A stretch of 60,330 bases of DNA. It comes from an uncultured Myxococcales bacterium. Lineage in GTDB: Bacteria; Myxococcota_A; UBA9042. Positions 42,801 to 54,400 of the stretch are shown in pieces; position 1 is the stretch's first letter, and every line of letters starts with the position of its first letter. The translations under genes and the position numbers were made by a program. Where the stretch lies: the NCBI GenBank assembly GCA_903896545.1, contig CAITYF010000198.1:1-60330 (forward strand), written 5' to 3'. The notes under the pieces are model-generated. The model was not told the DNA's origin, made no database searches, and worked only from the letters and a program-made list of their open reading frames with translations.

Positions 42801-44934
42801 CAACGTGTGCACCGACGACGGTTGCAGCGGCGGGAACTGTGTCCACTTGCCCAACGACGCCACGTGCACCGACGGCAACGTCTGCACCGACGATGGCTGC
42901 AAGAACGGCGGCTGTGTTTACGTGGCCAATGTTGCGCTGTGCTCCGACGGCAACGCCTGCACTGTAGGCGACCTTTGCGCGGCCGGAGCGTGCGGCGGGA
43001 CGGCCAACCCCTGCGATGATCAGAATCCGTGCACCGACAACCAGTGCACTCCAGGCAGCGGCTGCTTGAACCCGAGCAATACCTTGCCCTGCGCGGACGG
43101 CAACGCGTGCACGAGCGGCGACACTTGCAGCGGCGGGACCTGCAGCGGCGCGGCGACGAACTGCGACGACGGCACGTTGTGCACCATCGACAACTGTAGC
43201 CCGACGACCGGCTGTGCACACCCCAAGGTCACCTGCGACCCCAACGCGACGTGCGGCGCCGCGACCGGGTGCGTGTGCAACACCGGCTGGTACGGCGACG
43301 GCGAGTCCTGCACGCCACTTGTGATCGCGATGGTCCCTTCTTCGGGAGCGCTCGCGCCAAACTTTGCGCCAAGCGTTGCGTCGTACGCGGTGGACGTCGG
43401 AGAGACCACTGCCAGCGCGACGCTCTCCGTCACGGTTGCCACCGGCGCCACGTTGACCGTGAACGGCAGCAACCTCGCTTCAGGCCAAGCCACCGCTGCC
43501 ATGGCGCCCGGTCTTGGCACGACGAGTTGGACCGTCGTGGTCACCCACGGCAGCGCCATAGCGACGTACACGGTGAACCTCGCACGCGGGGCGTACCTCA
43601 AGGCGTCCAACACAGCCGCCAGTCATCAATTCGGTGGCAGCATCGCGCTCGACAACAACACGCTTTTGGTTGGCGCAACCGGGGAGGCGTCGTGCAGTTC
43701 GGGCGTCAACGGCAACCAGACACAGGACGCGACCAACTGCGCCAATGTCGGCGCGGTCTACGTCTTTGTCCGCACCGGCCTCGTCTGGAGCCAGCAGGCG
43801 TACCTCAAGCCATCCAACAGCGCGAGCGGATTCCTGTTCGGCAAAAGCGTCGCGATCTCCGGCGACACCGCGGTTATCGGCGCGCCCGCTGAGTCGAGCT
43901 GCGCGATCGGAGTCGGCGGGGGCCAAACGCAAAATCCAGGCACTTGCGGCTCGTCCGGCGCGGTGTACGTCTTCACGCGATCGGGCACGACGTGGACCCA
44001 ACAGGCGTACCTGAAGGCATCTAACCCCGCAAGCTTCAACGGCTTCGGCTCAAGCGTCGGAGTGTCAGGAAACACGGCGATCGTCGGCGCGCCCTTCGCA
44101 TCGGGATGCCTACCGGGCGTCGGGGCCGATCAGAGCCAGTCGGGCTGCGCGGGTTCCGGTTCCGCCTACATTTTCCTGCGGTCCGGTACGACATGGGCGC
44201 AACAGGCCTTCGTCCGCGGGTCCAACGTGAACCTCTGGGGTGGCACGAACTGGCGTTCGATGTACTTTGGCACGAGCGCCGCGATCTCGAACGACACGGT
44301 GATCGTCGGTGCACCTGGCGAGTCGGGCTGCGACACGGGGGTCAATGGCAACCAGACACAGCAGCTCGGATACTTGGGGTTCGGCTCCTGCCAAGGCTTC
44401 GGCGCGTCGTACGTCCTCACGCGCTCCGGAACGACTTGGACCCAGCAGTCGTATCTCAAGTCGACGGTCCACACCCTCGGCCAGGCGGTCGCCTTGAACG
44501 TGGACACCGCGGTCGTCGGCCAGAGCTCTTCCCAAAGTCCGGTCGTCTACACGCGCGCGATCGGGTGGAGCGAACAAGCCAAGGTCAGCGGCGGCGGCAC
44601 GGCGTACAACGTCGCTCTCGCAGGTGACAGCCTCCTCGTGGGCCAGACGACGGACTCCAGCTGCACAGTCGGCCTCAACTCGATCCCGTCAGGAGCGTGC
44701 AGCAACGCCGGCGCGGCGCGCTTCTACACCCGCAGCGGCACGGCGTGGAGCCAAGTTGCCTACGTCAAAGCGCTCAACACGGCCGCGGGCAACGCGTTCG
44801 GTTCAAGTACGGCAGTCGGCCCGGGCATTTTGGCGATCGGCGCACCCTCGGAGAGCAGTTGCGCCACCGGGATTGGCGGCGACCAGACGCAGGGCGGATG
44901 CAGCGGCGCGGGGGCGGTCTACGTGTACCAGTGA
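39823..44934 (+). CDS. Giant CTDC-repeat lipoprotein with cadherin-like and FG-GAP C-terminus
   Basis: 1703 residues. ATG 39823 has AAGGAG 6 nt upstream; the open frame extends to 39745, but that part is promoter. Lipobox LTAC (Cys31), then an Asp/Ala-rich spacer (35-85). Cysteine-rich region with CNGKDDNCNG (putative-metal-binding motif, MopE-like) near residue 263; several CGDG.C..GE....C..DC units (about 305-465); then some twenty-five Dicty_CTDC-like repeats (about 480-1150). An EGF-like CxCNTGWYGDGESC closes the array. A cadherin-like beta-sandwich (PF12733 type; GALAPNFAPSVASYAV...) spans about 1170-1255. The rest (about 1257-1703) is FG-GAP/integrin-propeller-like, with repeated FG.S(V/I)A(I/L)..(D/N)T..(V/I)GAP. 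Presumed adhesive surface lipoprotein. Transcribed alone. Confidence 0.8.
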   Translation: MVGQFGNRWGSNFRWRSTLFCVTSVLLLTACSPAPTDDDVQTLDTAVDTGVLDAASKDTLADATAPGDSDGLDGSDASSSDITGTDAANCVGGPRCPCTNDSECDAGQCLETATGRICAAPCDSSSGCLATENCALVGAGSDVVKFCVPRWVSTCAPCGQNADCNFPGAGGGVLCAPLGNLGSFCTSNCTGDGDCPPTFTCTAGVCHPVTDTCTCSAWAVSHNATAQCFNENASGKCSAPLTCAVQGPWPTCLADVATSETCNGKDDNCNGLTDDAAGPSCDDDDACTLDACSGGICQHLKNIVCGDGLCAAACGENQLLCPIDCHKCGDNVCSPGEGPNTCAEDCCGGCGDGKCVGYACGENPITCVQDCSKPCGDGICDNGENPGNCAMDCKKQGCGNNVCEPTDGGPTGCPKDCAATCGNCVCEKSESFDTCPNDCGYCGDGTCSICGGLGEDPMTCIADCGDLATVGCTSQAWSLFCLDDSPCTDDVCQTGKGCVHLAAVAPCTDGNACTNGDVCTNGVCAPGEQIVCNDGNPCTTDSCDPTTGCTTTNADGVPCSDGNACTVGDLCAGGGCASGKAPDCDDASVCTDDACANGKCLHLANAATCTDDNACTTGETCSNGGCYGAKVVKCDDGNLCTADACELATGCTTADLNGASCSDGDACTSADVCNEGACAPGPLVQCDDGNTCTSDACDGGGCKHTPLVTVCFDGNVCTQNEGCIKGACSGGQIVNCDDGNGCTADSCDATEGCGHTPLNATSCDDGDTCTIGDACSGGLCGMGKPLNCSDGNPCTADVCHLGGCVSLAFPATCTDSNACTSGDACTDGTCVGVDISCDDGNPCTADGCKASSGCVHGALGGASCDDGDPCTIGDTCSTGVCNAGAPLSCNDSNVCTDDACQGGTCAHTANSAACSDNNACTTGDGCVDKQCVGADISCDDGNPCTVDGCTTANGCQHVPQSALSCDDGDPCTTGDMCAGVTCMSGTPLNCNDGNVCTDDGCSGGNCVHLPNDATCTDGNVCTDDGCKNGGCVYVANVALCSDGNACTVGDLCAAGACGGTANPCDDQNPCTDNQCTPGSGCLNPSNTLPCADGNACTSGDTCSGGTCSGAATNCDDGTLCTIDNCSPTTGCAHPKVTCDPNATCGAATGCVCNTGWYGDGESCTPLVIAMVPSSGALAPNFAPSVASYAVDVGETTASATLSVTVATGATLTVNGSNLASGQATAAMAPGLGTTSWTVVVTHGSAIATYTVNLARGAYLKASNTAASHQFGGSIALDNNTLLVGATGEASCSSGVNGNQTQDATNCANVGAVYVFVRTGLVWSQQAYLKPSNSASGFLFGKSVAISGDTAVIGAPAESSCAIGVGGGQTQNPGTCGSSGAVYVFTRSGTTWTQQAYLKASNPASFNGFGSSVGVSGNTAIVGAPFASGCLPGVGADQSQSGCAGSGSAYIFLRSGTTWAQQAFVRGSNVNLWGGTNWRSMYFGTSAAISNDTVIVGAPGESGCDTGVNGNQTQQLGYLGFGSCQGFGASYVLTRSGTTWTQQSYLKSTVHTLGQAVALNVDTAVVGQSSSQSPVVYTRAIGWSEQAKVSGGGTAYNVALAGDSLLVGQTTDSSCTVGLNSIPSGACSNAGAARFYTRSGTAWSQVAYVKALNTAAGNAFGSSTAVGPGILAIGAPSESSCATGIGGDQTQGGCSGAGAVYVYQ
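41270..43250 (+). repeat. Coding array of CTDC-like repeats
   Basis: Dense array of units encoding C-(D/S)-D-G-(N/D)-x-C-T in the 1703-aa lipoprotein. Units alternate in a two-step pattern: one with ...CTxDxC.xxxGC.H and one with ...CTxGDxCxxGxC. Confidence 0.7.
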
Positions 44935-45235
44935 CAGGGCGTCGTCACGGCGGGCTCCTTCCGGCGGGAGAGGGCGAGGCGAGCGGTCGGTGTCGCACTT
45001 GCCGCTGGCGCGACTCTTGGCCTGTCCGTGCTGGCACGTGGGGAGCATGCGCACGACCTGCCGAAAGGCTGGCTTGCGATGTCGCTCCGTCCGATCGCGC
45101 AGACGAGTCTCGAATTATTCCAGCGGTCGAATTTCGCCCGGCGTGAATTTTTTGCGAATTGCGCAGGAATTTCATTCAAGACACTGATAACAAGCCGGTA
45201 TCTGCGCTATTCCCGTTGAAAATGCCCAAAATCAA

Positions 45236-45248
45236 AATATTCGATATT
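45236..45248 (+). promoter_or_regulatory. Inverted repeat next to the operon B promoter
   Basis: AATAT-TCG-ATATT, a perfect five-base inverted repeat ending two nt before the -35 hexamer. Position suits an activator or repressor site. Confidence 0.35.
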
Positions 45249-45250
45249 GC

Positions 45251-45277
45251 TTGACGACCGCGCTGTGCCGATATAAT
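45251..45277 (+). promoter_or_regulatory. Putative promoter of operon B
   Basis: TTGACG at 45251-45256 and TATAAT at 45272-45277. Both hexamers are near-perfect housekeeping-sigma matches, but the spacer is 15 nt, shorter than the usual 17, which could make it dependent on an activator. Confidence 0.5.
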
Positions 45278-45457
45278 TTCGCTCCCTTTGCGACCGTGAA
45301 ATCGCGTTGGATTTGGGACACGTCCCGGTCCTTCACGCGAAAACGTAGCTAACGAAGCGCGAATGGCGGCAGGCACCCAAACCGGAGTCGGATGGGCGTT
45401 CTGGCTGCCTTGTCCGTCGCGGTGTGGACACAAACGGTTGTCCAACCAGGAGAGGCA

Positions 45458-48400
45458 ATGAGCTCGAAGAATCCCTGTAGCGCCTTTTCGCCCGACGCTG
45501 GCAACGAGCGCGTCGTGAAGAATTCTGGGTCGCGGCGCCTTTTGCTGACCGCGGCGCTCGCGCTCGGCGTTTTCGCGGGACAATTGGCTGCACGGCCGGC
45601 GAGTGCGGCGTGCGCGACCGTCGATGCCAACACGTTCGCGGCGCCAAAAATGCCCACCGATATCACCAACGTCCTGCAGCTGGAGGCGTCGCTCGTCGGT
45701 CACTTTGCCTTGCAAACCGATAACACGTTGCGCGCCTGGAACTCCGCCGGCCCGCTCGCTGGCCTGGAAGGCATGAAGGGCGTGCGCGCCATCGCGACCA
45801 CGTCCTACCACGGGCTAGTGCTCAAGACCGACGGCAGCGTTCAGGCGTTTGGCGTCGACTCAAGCTACGGCGAGACGGTGGTTCCGACGTTCGCCAAGGC
45901 AGTCGTGCAGATCGCTGCGGGCGATCAAATGTCCTACGCGCTGCTGTCCGACGGCACCATCACCGCGTGGGGCGGGAGCAACGCGGTCGCGAACTTCGGC
46001 GTGATGTCGATGGTCGGCAACGCCGCGAACATGAAGTCGATCACCGCCCGCGGCTTTTTGGCCGGCGGCGTCACAACGACCGGCACGGTTGCCTCCTTTA
46101 TCAATCCAAGTTTGCTGTCGGGATACAAGCCGCCCGTTGGACTCTCCGGTGTGGTCAAGCTCGCCGCGACGACCGGTGCGTTTTTGGCGCTGAAAGACAC
46201 AGGGACCGTTGTCGGCTGGCCTACGACCGGCCCAGCGGGCACCGTTCCGGCGGGCCTCAGCGGCGTGGTCGATATCGTCACGGACGACAACGCGGCATGC
46301 GCCATCAAGATCGACGGCAAAGTCACTTGCTGGGGCTCTGGCTCCTGGGCCGGCCTGCAGAGTGCCACCGACGTGTCCAAGGTGGCGCTCAGCTACGACG
46401 CACTCTACACGAGCTGCCCAGGCTGCGGCTCCACGCCGAGTGCGGGCTGCTGTGCAGACGACACGCTTTCCCAGTGCGTGAACGGCTCCGTCGTCCAAAC
46501 CACGTGTGCCGCGGGCACCTGTGGCTACGATGGCACCGCTGGCATCGCGTGCGCGACGGCCGGTGCCGAGGCACCGGGTGTGGCCCGCAAGGGCTGCAAC
46601 GCCTCCGGCCATGCTTGCATCCCCGATTGCACCGGCAAGGACTGTGGCTCGGATGGTTGCGGCGGAAGTTGCGGAACGTGTCCGGCTGGCATCACGTGCA
46701 ATGCCAGCAACCAGTGTCCTGTGGCGGCGTTGCCCACCAGTTGCCAGGACGTGGCGGTGGACGGCGCTTCGCTGCTCGCCAAGCCGTGGATCGGCGGCAG
46801 CAACGCGCAAATCGTCGAACACCGCACGACCGCCACTTTTGCAATCGCCCGCCGCAGCGACGGCACGCTCTCCGCCGCCGGCAACGTTCCGGCAGGGCTG
46901 ATCAGCGACATGAAGCTCGGCAACCTGACGGGCATCAAAGCCATTGCGGCCGCGGCCAAGCACGTTTTGATCATCGACGGTTCGGGATTCGTTCATGCGT
47001 ACGGTGATGCGTCCGTCCAGTCGGCCCTCAACGTGCCAGGCAGTCTGGCGGCGCCTTCTGGAATCTACCCCAGCTACGCCGTCGCGGCCGGCGACACGGC
47101 CAGCTACGCGCTAGGCGTTGACGGCACAGTCCACTCGTGGGGCAATGGCGGCGTCGAAGACACCATCACCTACTCGAACAACCAGGCCAACTACAAGAGC
47201 ATCGTCGCGGCCGGCGCGCTCGCGATGGGCATCAAGACCGACAACAGCATACACGTCTTCAGTGCGAACTATGGGACGCTCGCTCCTCCGGCCGACCTGA
47301 CCAACGTCAAGAGCATTGCCACCGACGGCGAGCATCTGTACGCGTTGACCACCAAGGGCACCGTTGTCGGTTGGGGTAGCTCCGCGGGCACATACGGCAG
47401 TCCGGTGAGCTGGACCGGCATCGCCTCCTTGTCCAGCGGCACGGACGGACTCGTCGGCATCGACCTCAACGGTCAGGCCAAGTTCTACGCGTTGACCAAC
47501 GCCTCCAAGGCAGGAACGCTGCTGACCGGTGCCAAGGGCATCTCCAACCTCTCGTATTCTGATGGCTATTTTGTTGTGACGAGCTGCCCCAGCGCGTGCG
47601 GCTCCGTCGGCGCCGCTGGCTGTTGCGATGGCAACCAGTACTTGGGCTGTGACGCAAGCGGCAACCCAACGGGGCAGACGTGCGCTCAGGCTTGCGGCTG
47701 GTCGGGAACCAGCTACGGCTGCGTGGCCAATGCCAACGTCTACGCGCCCAACGACATGCCGGCCACCATGTGCATGTACCAGTGCACCCCGGCGTGCAAC
47801 GGCAAACAGTGCGGCGATGACGGCTGCCTTGGCAGCTGCGGCACTTGCGGCGCGAACGAGACCTGCGACGCCAGCGGCAAATGCCAGTGCACGCCGAATT
47901 GTAACGGCAAGACTTGCGGCGACGACGGCTGCGGTGGGACGTGCGGCACCTGCGCGGCGAATCATCCGTGCGACGTCGGCACCGGCGTGTGCAGCCCCAC
48001 TTGCGTGGGCGATTGCACCGGCAAGAAGTGCGGCGACGATGGCTGCGGCGGTACTTGCGGCTGCGGCGGTGCTTGCTGCGACAACTCGGCGTGCCAGCCG
48101 GACGGAACCTGCAAGTCGGTCTGCACGCCGAACTGCACCGGCAAGACTTGTGGCGACGACGGCTGCGGTGGCAGTTGCGGAACGTGTTCGGGCGCCTACG
48201 GCACCTGCGGACCTTTGGGCACGTGCGTCTGCACCCCCAATTGTACTGGCAAGTGCGGTGGCAGCGACGGCTGCGGCGGTACGTGTTTTGCCACGTGCCC
48301 GTCCGGCCAGGCGTGCAACACTGGCACTTCGCAGACCGGCTACACCTGCGGCTGCGCCAAACAGTGCAACGGCAAGAACTGCGGCGACGACGGCTGCGGC

Positions 48401-51400
48401 GGCGTTTGCGGCTATTGCAACTCGCCCGAAACCTGCCAAGCGGACGGCACCTGCAAGTACACCTGCACGCCCAACTGCACCGGCAAGGCCTGCGGCGACG
48501 ACGGTTGCGGCGGAAGTTGTGGAACCTGTGGCTCTGGTTTGACATGCGACAATTACAAGACCTACCAGTGCCTCAACGTGTGCCAGCCGAACTGCGCTGG
48601 CAAGACCTGCGGTGACGACGGTTGCAGCGGCTGGTGCGGCTTGTGTCCCGGCGGGACGAGTTGCGACGCCACGAGCCAGTGCAAGTGCACGCCTCAGTGC
48701 AATGGCAAAACCTGCGGACCCGATGGCTGCGGCGGTACGTGCGGTACGTGCGGTTCAGGCTCCACCTGCGGCACCAACGGCAACTGCGCCAAGATTTGTG
48801 TGCCGAATTGCGCTGGCAAGAACTGCGGCTCAGATGGCTGCGGCGGGACTTGCGGAAAGTGCGCCGGCGCGACTCAGTTCTGCCACGCGGCGAGCGGCAC
48901 CTGCCGCGACGGCCAGTGTCCGAACATCCCGATTCAGGGCTGCTGCGACGGAGAAACCGCTTACTACTGCGGCACCAACGGCGTGAACGTCACGAAGAAC
49001 TGCACTGCACAAGGGCAGTACTGTGGCTGGGAGCCCAGCGCGGCGAACATGACCATTTCCGCGACGAGCTACATGTGCTTGGCCACGCCGCTCGCGAGCG
49101 ACCCTGCCGGCAAGGCGCCGCGTGTGTGTCCGGGCAAGCCCGCCTGCGTACCGAACTGCAGCGGCAAGGGCTGCGGCTCCGACGGTTGCGGTGGTTCCTG
49201 TGGCACGTGCACCGGCGACAAGCAGTGCGAATTCGGCAGCGGCAAGTGCGTGGCATCGCCGTGCGGCGATGTGCCGACGGTCGGTTGCTGCAAAGACGGC
49301 ACGGCCGTCGCGTGTGACCCGGTCACCAAGAAGCCGACGTTCACGAAATGCGCTTCGGCGACGAGCAGCACCCCGCAACAGTGCGTCTGGAATACCAACG
49401 CGTTCCAGTGCACGGCGTCGAGCCTTGTCAGCCAGTCGCCCAACACCTACGCGACGCCGACGCAGTACCTCTCCACCTGCCCCGCGAGCGTCTGCGTGCC
49501 GCAGTGCAGCGGCAAGACCTGCGGACCCGATGGCTGCGGCGGCACTTGCGGAAGTTGCGGCGCGGGCAGCACCTGCAACGCCACGGGCACCTGCAAGGCG
49601 AACGTCTGCGTCCCGACCTGCAACCAGAAGAAGAACGTCAGCGGTCAGGTCCTCAGCGCGTGCGGCTACAGCGACGGCTGCGGCGGATCGTGCGGCTGCG
49701 CGCCGACGGAAGTCTGCGACTCGGCCACCAAAGCCTGCATGCCCAACCTCGATTGCGCGGCGGTGCAGGTCTACAAATACGGCTGCTGTGACGCGTCCGG
49801 CGGCGTGATGAAGGCCAAGGTTTGCGGCGCCGGCAAGGTGCAGATTGCGACGTGTGCCAACGGCTGCGGCTGGGGCGACGACGGCTGGGGCGGCAACGCG
49901 TACCAGTGCAATCCCGCAGGCGTCACGCTCCCCCCGTCGGACCCGACGGGCAAGTGGAAGCGCGTATGCCCCGGCACGACCTGCACACCGCAATGCGCCG
50001 GCAAGACCTGCGGCGATGACGGCTGCGGCGGCCAATGTGGCACCTGCGGCGCGGGCCAGTGCGGCGCGAACGGTCAGTGCATCAGCCCCTGCGACGACGG
50101 CTACGCGTTCGGCGGCTGCTGTGATGGCGACGTCCTGAAGGTGTGCAAGAAGACGTCGTCAAGCGACACGTCGACAAGCAGCAAGGCGACGTCGATCTGC
50201 GCGCCCGGCACGTGCGGCTGGAACGCGACGACGGGCAGTTACGGATGCGGCACTTCCGGCGGTTCCGACCCGACCGGCGCCAAGGCAAAGACGTGTGCTT
50301 GCGTCCCGAATTGCGCCGGCAAGACGTGCGGTGCGGACGGCTGCGGCGGTCAATGCGGCACGTGCAACGCAGGCCAGAAGTGCGTCAGTGTCAACCCGAC
50401 GCAGTCCAACAGCTACGCCACCAACCAGTGCTGCGCGCCCAGTTGCTCCGGCAAGACGTGTGGCTCGGACGGCTGCGGTGGCACCTGCGGTTCCTGCCCG
50501 AATGGTCAGGGCTGCGACGTGAACGGAGCGTGCGTCTCCGCGCCGCCACCGCCGAGCTGCGCGAACACGCCGTGGCAGGGCTCCTGCAGCGGCGAAGTGT
50601 TGCAGTTCTGCAGCGCCGGCCAGTTGGTGAAACAGGATTGCAGCAACGGGCCCCACTGCGGCTGGAATGCGTCCCTCGGCGCCTACTCGTGCGGCACGAA
50701 CGGCCAAGCCGACCCGGCTGGGCAGTACCCCAAGGCATCGGCCGGGACTCCCGCGACGTGCGTACCCAACTGCGCCGGCAAGCAATGCGGCGATGACGGC
50801 TGCGGCGGCACTTGCGGTCAGTGCCTGTACCAGGGTGCGGTCTGCCAAAACGCCAAGTGCGCGATCCTGAACCCGAAGACCAACACGTATACGACCAACC
50901 CCGGTCACGGCGTGTGCGCGCAGGGCAGCGACTACAAGTTGAATCTTTCGACCGGCCAGTGCTTGCCCACCAACTGGGGCGAGTGCGCCTTGGGTTCGCA
51001 GCACCCCGGCAAGAACTACTGCGGTGAACAGAACGTCAACTGGGAATGCCAGTGCGACGCCGCTTGCGTGGACCGCGGCGATTGCTGCGCGGACGCGTTG
51101 ATGGCGTGCGCGAGCATCGCGTCGGTCTCCGGCACCATCACGTGCGGCGACGGCAAGTGCCAAGCGGATCTCGGCGAGAATTGCTCGACCTGCGCGAAGG
51201 ACTGCCCGGACCCGACGAACGGCCAGACCTGCACGCCGCCTTCGGTCAACACGCCCCCGTGGCAGGCGCCGTTCTTTGACATTCTCGGTCTCATCGGCAC
51301 CGTGGCGCAGCAGTCCGTCGTCGCTTCCACGGTCCTTGACAGCGTGCTGCCGACCGACGCGCCGTATCCGCGCGCGGGCTTGGTCGCTTACGTGCCGCGC

Positions 51401-54400
51401 GACGGCACGGTCGTTGGCGGACCGCTGGTCAAGGCCATCGCCGGCAGCGTCAAGGACGGCGGCGTCATTTCCACAACGCCCGGCGCGCAAGGCATGGCCA
51501 TCCGCATCGGTAACGGCACGACGCCCACCTGGGGTACGGAACGCATCCTGTTGGAGCGTCCGCTGCCGGCCAAGGCGAGCGCCCTGAACAAGTCGCTCGG
51601 CGGCCTTACCTTGTCGATGTGGGTACGCGTGCCGACGACGGCTCCGGCAGTCGTCAACCCGATCGCGATGTTCTCTCGCATGGACACCGCCGCGAACGTG
51701 GGATCGCAGCCGCTTTGCCGCGCCTCGCGGCCGGGTGATACCACGTTGGAGATCAGTTGCCCGAACGCCAATCCGTCGGCCAAGCCGGCAATCACAAGCG
51801 TCTACGCGTACTATGGAACTGTTGGCGCGGGAACAGGAGTGGGCGCAGTCTCCTGCACGGCGCTCAGCGACTCGAAGACAAAGGGCGATTGCACCGACGC
51901 GTCGATTCAGAATCTGGCGGAGACGGCGTGCTTGGGCAAAGCCAACTGCACAGTCGCGGCTCCCGCAGCTCCGGCGTGCGCGACCGCGTCCGGTGAAAAG
52001 CCGGTGCTTTTTGTGCGCGCGGCCTGCGGTTACGCGTCGACGACCGATTGGCCAAGTCCGTCTCTTGTCGTGGAGGCCCCCGCGAGCAACGGCTCGTCGA
52101 CCGGACTGCTTCGCTTCGGTACGGACAATGCCACAGCGCTGCACAGCAAAGACTCTGTCAACGACGGCATTTGGCGTCAGGTCGCCATTACATTCTTGCC
52201 GTACGACACCAACGGCGCTGGTCGCACGACCCTGTACGTTGACGGCGTGGAACAGGAGAGCACGACCGCTATCCGCTTCGCGCCGTTCGCTGAACTCGTT
52301 CTGGGTGCGGCGCGCTTGAGCTCGATGCCCGCGACTGCGCCGAACCTGGCTGGCTCGTGGTTGGCTGGCGTCGTCGACGTCGATGAGGTGTTCCTCTTTG
52401 ACCGAGCGCTTTCCGCTGGATCGATCATCGGACTGGCGAAGAAACGCATCAACGGCGTTCTCGCACAGTGGCCCGTGACTGACGTGCAGAAGGTTCTTGC
52501 GACGAGCGCCGGTCTGGAAGGCGCGCAGGCGAGTGCTGTGCCCGTTCAAAGCGCGGTCCTGAACGATATGGGCAGCTACACGGCGTCGGCAACGGGCAAA
52601 CCGCTGCAGACGACGTGGAGTGCGCTGTCGGTGCAGTCGGGCAAGTACGCGCCCAAGCTGCTCAACGCGGACATCGCCAGCGTGGCGGATTTCACGCTCG
52701 CCGGCTGGGTGCGTTCGAGCCAGTGGGCGAACGGCGGGTCAATCCTCCGTTTGTTGGAAGGCTCGACCGAGCAGGTTTCTATCAACGTTCAGGAAGACTG
52801 CGGCGCCGGCGCGCGTGGCATCACGGCCAAGGTGCTCGGCGGCAAGGCTTCGGCAATCCATCCGAGTTTGGGCTGCGCGCACCTGCTGAAGAGCGGCGAA
52901 TGGCACTTTGTCACGGCGGTGCGCAAGGCGGGGCTTCTGTACACCTACCTCGACGGCGCCATCATCAGTGCGGGCTCGTCGGCCTCGTCGTCGCCGCTGT
53001 TTGCAGGCGATGCCGCGACGGCGCGGACTTTGGAAGTCCCCGCTGGTGTCGACATCGGCTGGGCGACGCTGATTGACCATGCACTCGATGGCCAGAGCGT
53101 CGCGTCGCTGAACAGCCCCGGCCCGGCCACGTGGCTCGACGGTCTGCTTTACTGGGACGGCGCGACCGCCCGACTGCGCGACTTTGCCAACTTCCACAAC
53201 AACCTCGCGACCGGCAGTCAGATGCCAGCGGTCTACGCGCAAGACGGAAGCTCCGTGGCGCAGGTGTACACCCAGGGCGCCGCGAACACGCCGGGCACGA
53301 TTTCCCTGCAAGACGGCGGCACGGGCACGAACGCTTTGATCATCCCGATGCAGGGACGTCTCGGCCGCTTCTCGATGCTCAAGCCAGTGCGTCCGTTCAC
53401 GTGGGTCGGCAACGTCCGCGGCAAGGCGAATCAACCGCTCTTCACCTACGGTTTCGCCGTCAAGCCGCAGTCGGGCATTCCGTATGGCTGGGTCCCGAAG
53501 ATCCACGCGACGTGGACCTACGTCGAGTCGCCGCTCCAAACGACCTGCGCGGTCGGCGTGACGGCGGAACGCGACGATGGTACGCGGGCGCAATGGGCCA
53601 CCAGCATTGCGTTCAAGGGCCCGCCGTCGCCTTCGGGCTTTGACGTGGCCATCGCCTTTGACGGCAAGGATGCGCAGATCGCCATCAGCTCGGCCGGCAC
53701 CAATTTTGTCGGCAAGAGCGCATGGGTCAATGGCGATCAGGGCGTGCAGACCGTTGAGGTCACCGAGAATCCGCCGGCGCTCACCAATCAGGGCGCGCTG
53801 ATGAACGTGAAGCTGCCAGACGGACCCTACCTGAAGCTATACGCCGATTCGTCCTACCCGAATACCGGCGCGTCGACGTTCAACTCGGTGCGCGTCTACC
53901 CGCGTGCGCTGATCGAGCTGGAGCTCAACCAGGTCACCAACCATGGGTACGACGCGCTGAAATGCGCCGATCGCAATCGCGAAACGCTGCCGCAGGTTTC
54001 GAGCGGCGCGTTGCCGAGCTGCGGTGCCTGCTTCAAAGGCATGTACGAACCCACCGGCCAGCCAGGCGGCACGTGCATCGCCCAGCTCGGCTGGGGCAAA
54101 GCGTGCACCGGTCAATTTGAGTGCGCGAGCGGCCTCTGCTTGGCCGGCAAGTGCACGTCGCCCGCCGTCACCGACGAGTGCAAGTCCGAATGCCACAAGA
54201 TCGGCCGTGGTTGCGAAAAGGTGCCGGTTGCGTCGAACCTCTCGTACACGCAGTGCACGTCCGCGTGCCTGCCGTTCTACAGCAAGTCCGATCCGGATCC
54301 GAACGGCATGACTACGTGCGAGTGGGAACCGACGACGGAAGCTGGCGGAGTTTGCACGGCGGACGACCAGTGCATGGCCGGCGGCTGCTCGCAGGTTGTC

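Larger units (their letters stand above)
44935..45457. other. AT-rich regulatory region before operon B
   Basis: This stretch of 523 nt shows a sharp drop in GC from about 45100 to 45290, unlike any other part of the window. It contains a strong promoter match and an inverted repeat next to it, and a long leader (about 170 nt) before the start at 45458. No coding sequence with a start and binding site is seen. Confidence 0.6.

Noticed and set aside
44931..44950. GTGAC / GTCAC inverted repeat at the end of the 1703-aa lipoprotein gene
   Set aside because: Five-base stem without a T tract; too weak to call a terminator.
45028..45219. A 63-codon plus-strand open frame before operon B
   Set aside because: GTG start without a binding site, runs through the AT-rich control region; no protein-like features.
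47790..50860. Regular DNA repeats suggestive of a CRISPR array
   Set aside because: The repeats are in frame, encode conserved CGxDGCGG modules, vary at third positions, and the between-repeat parts are coding too.
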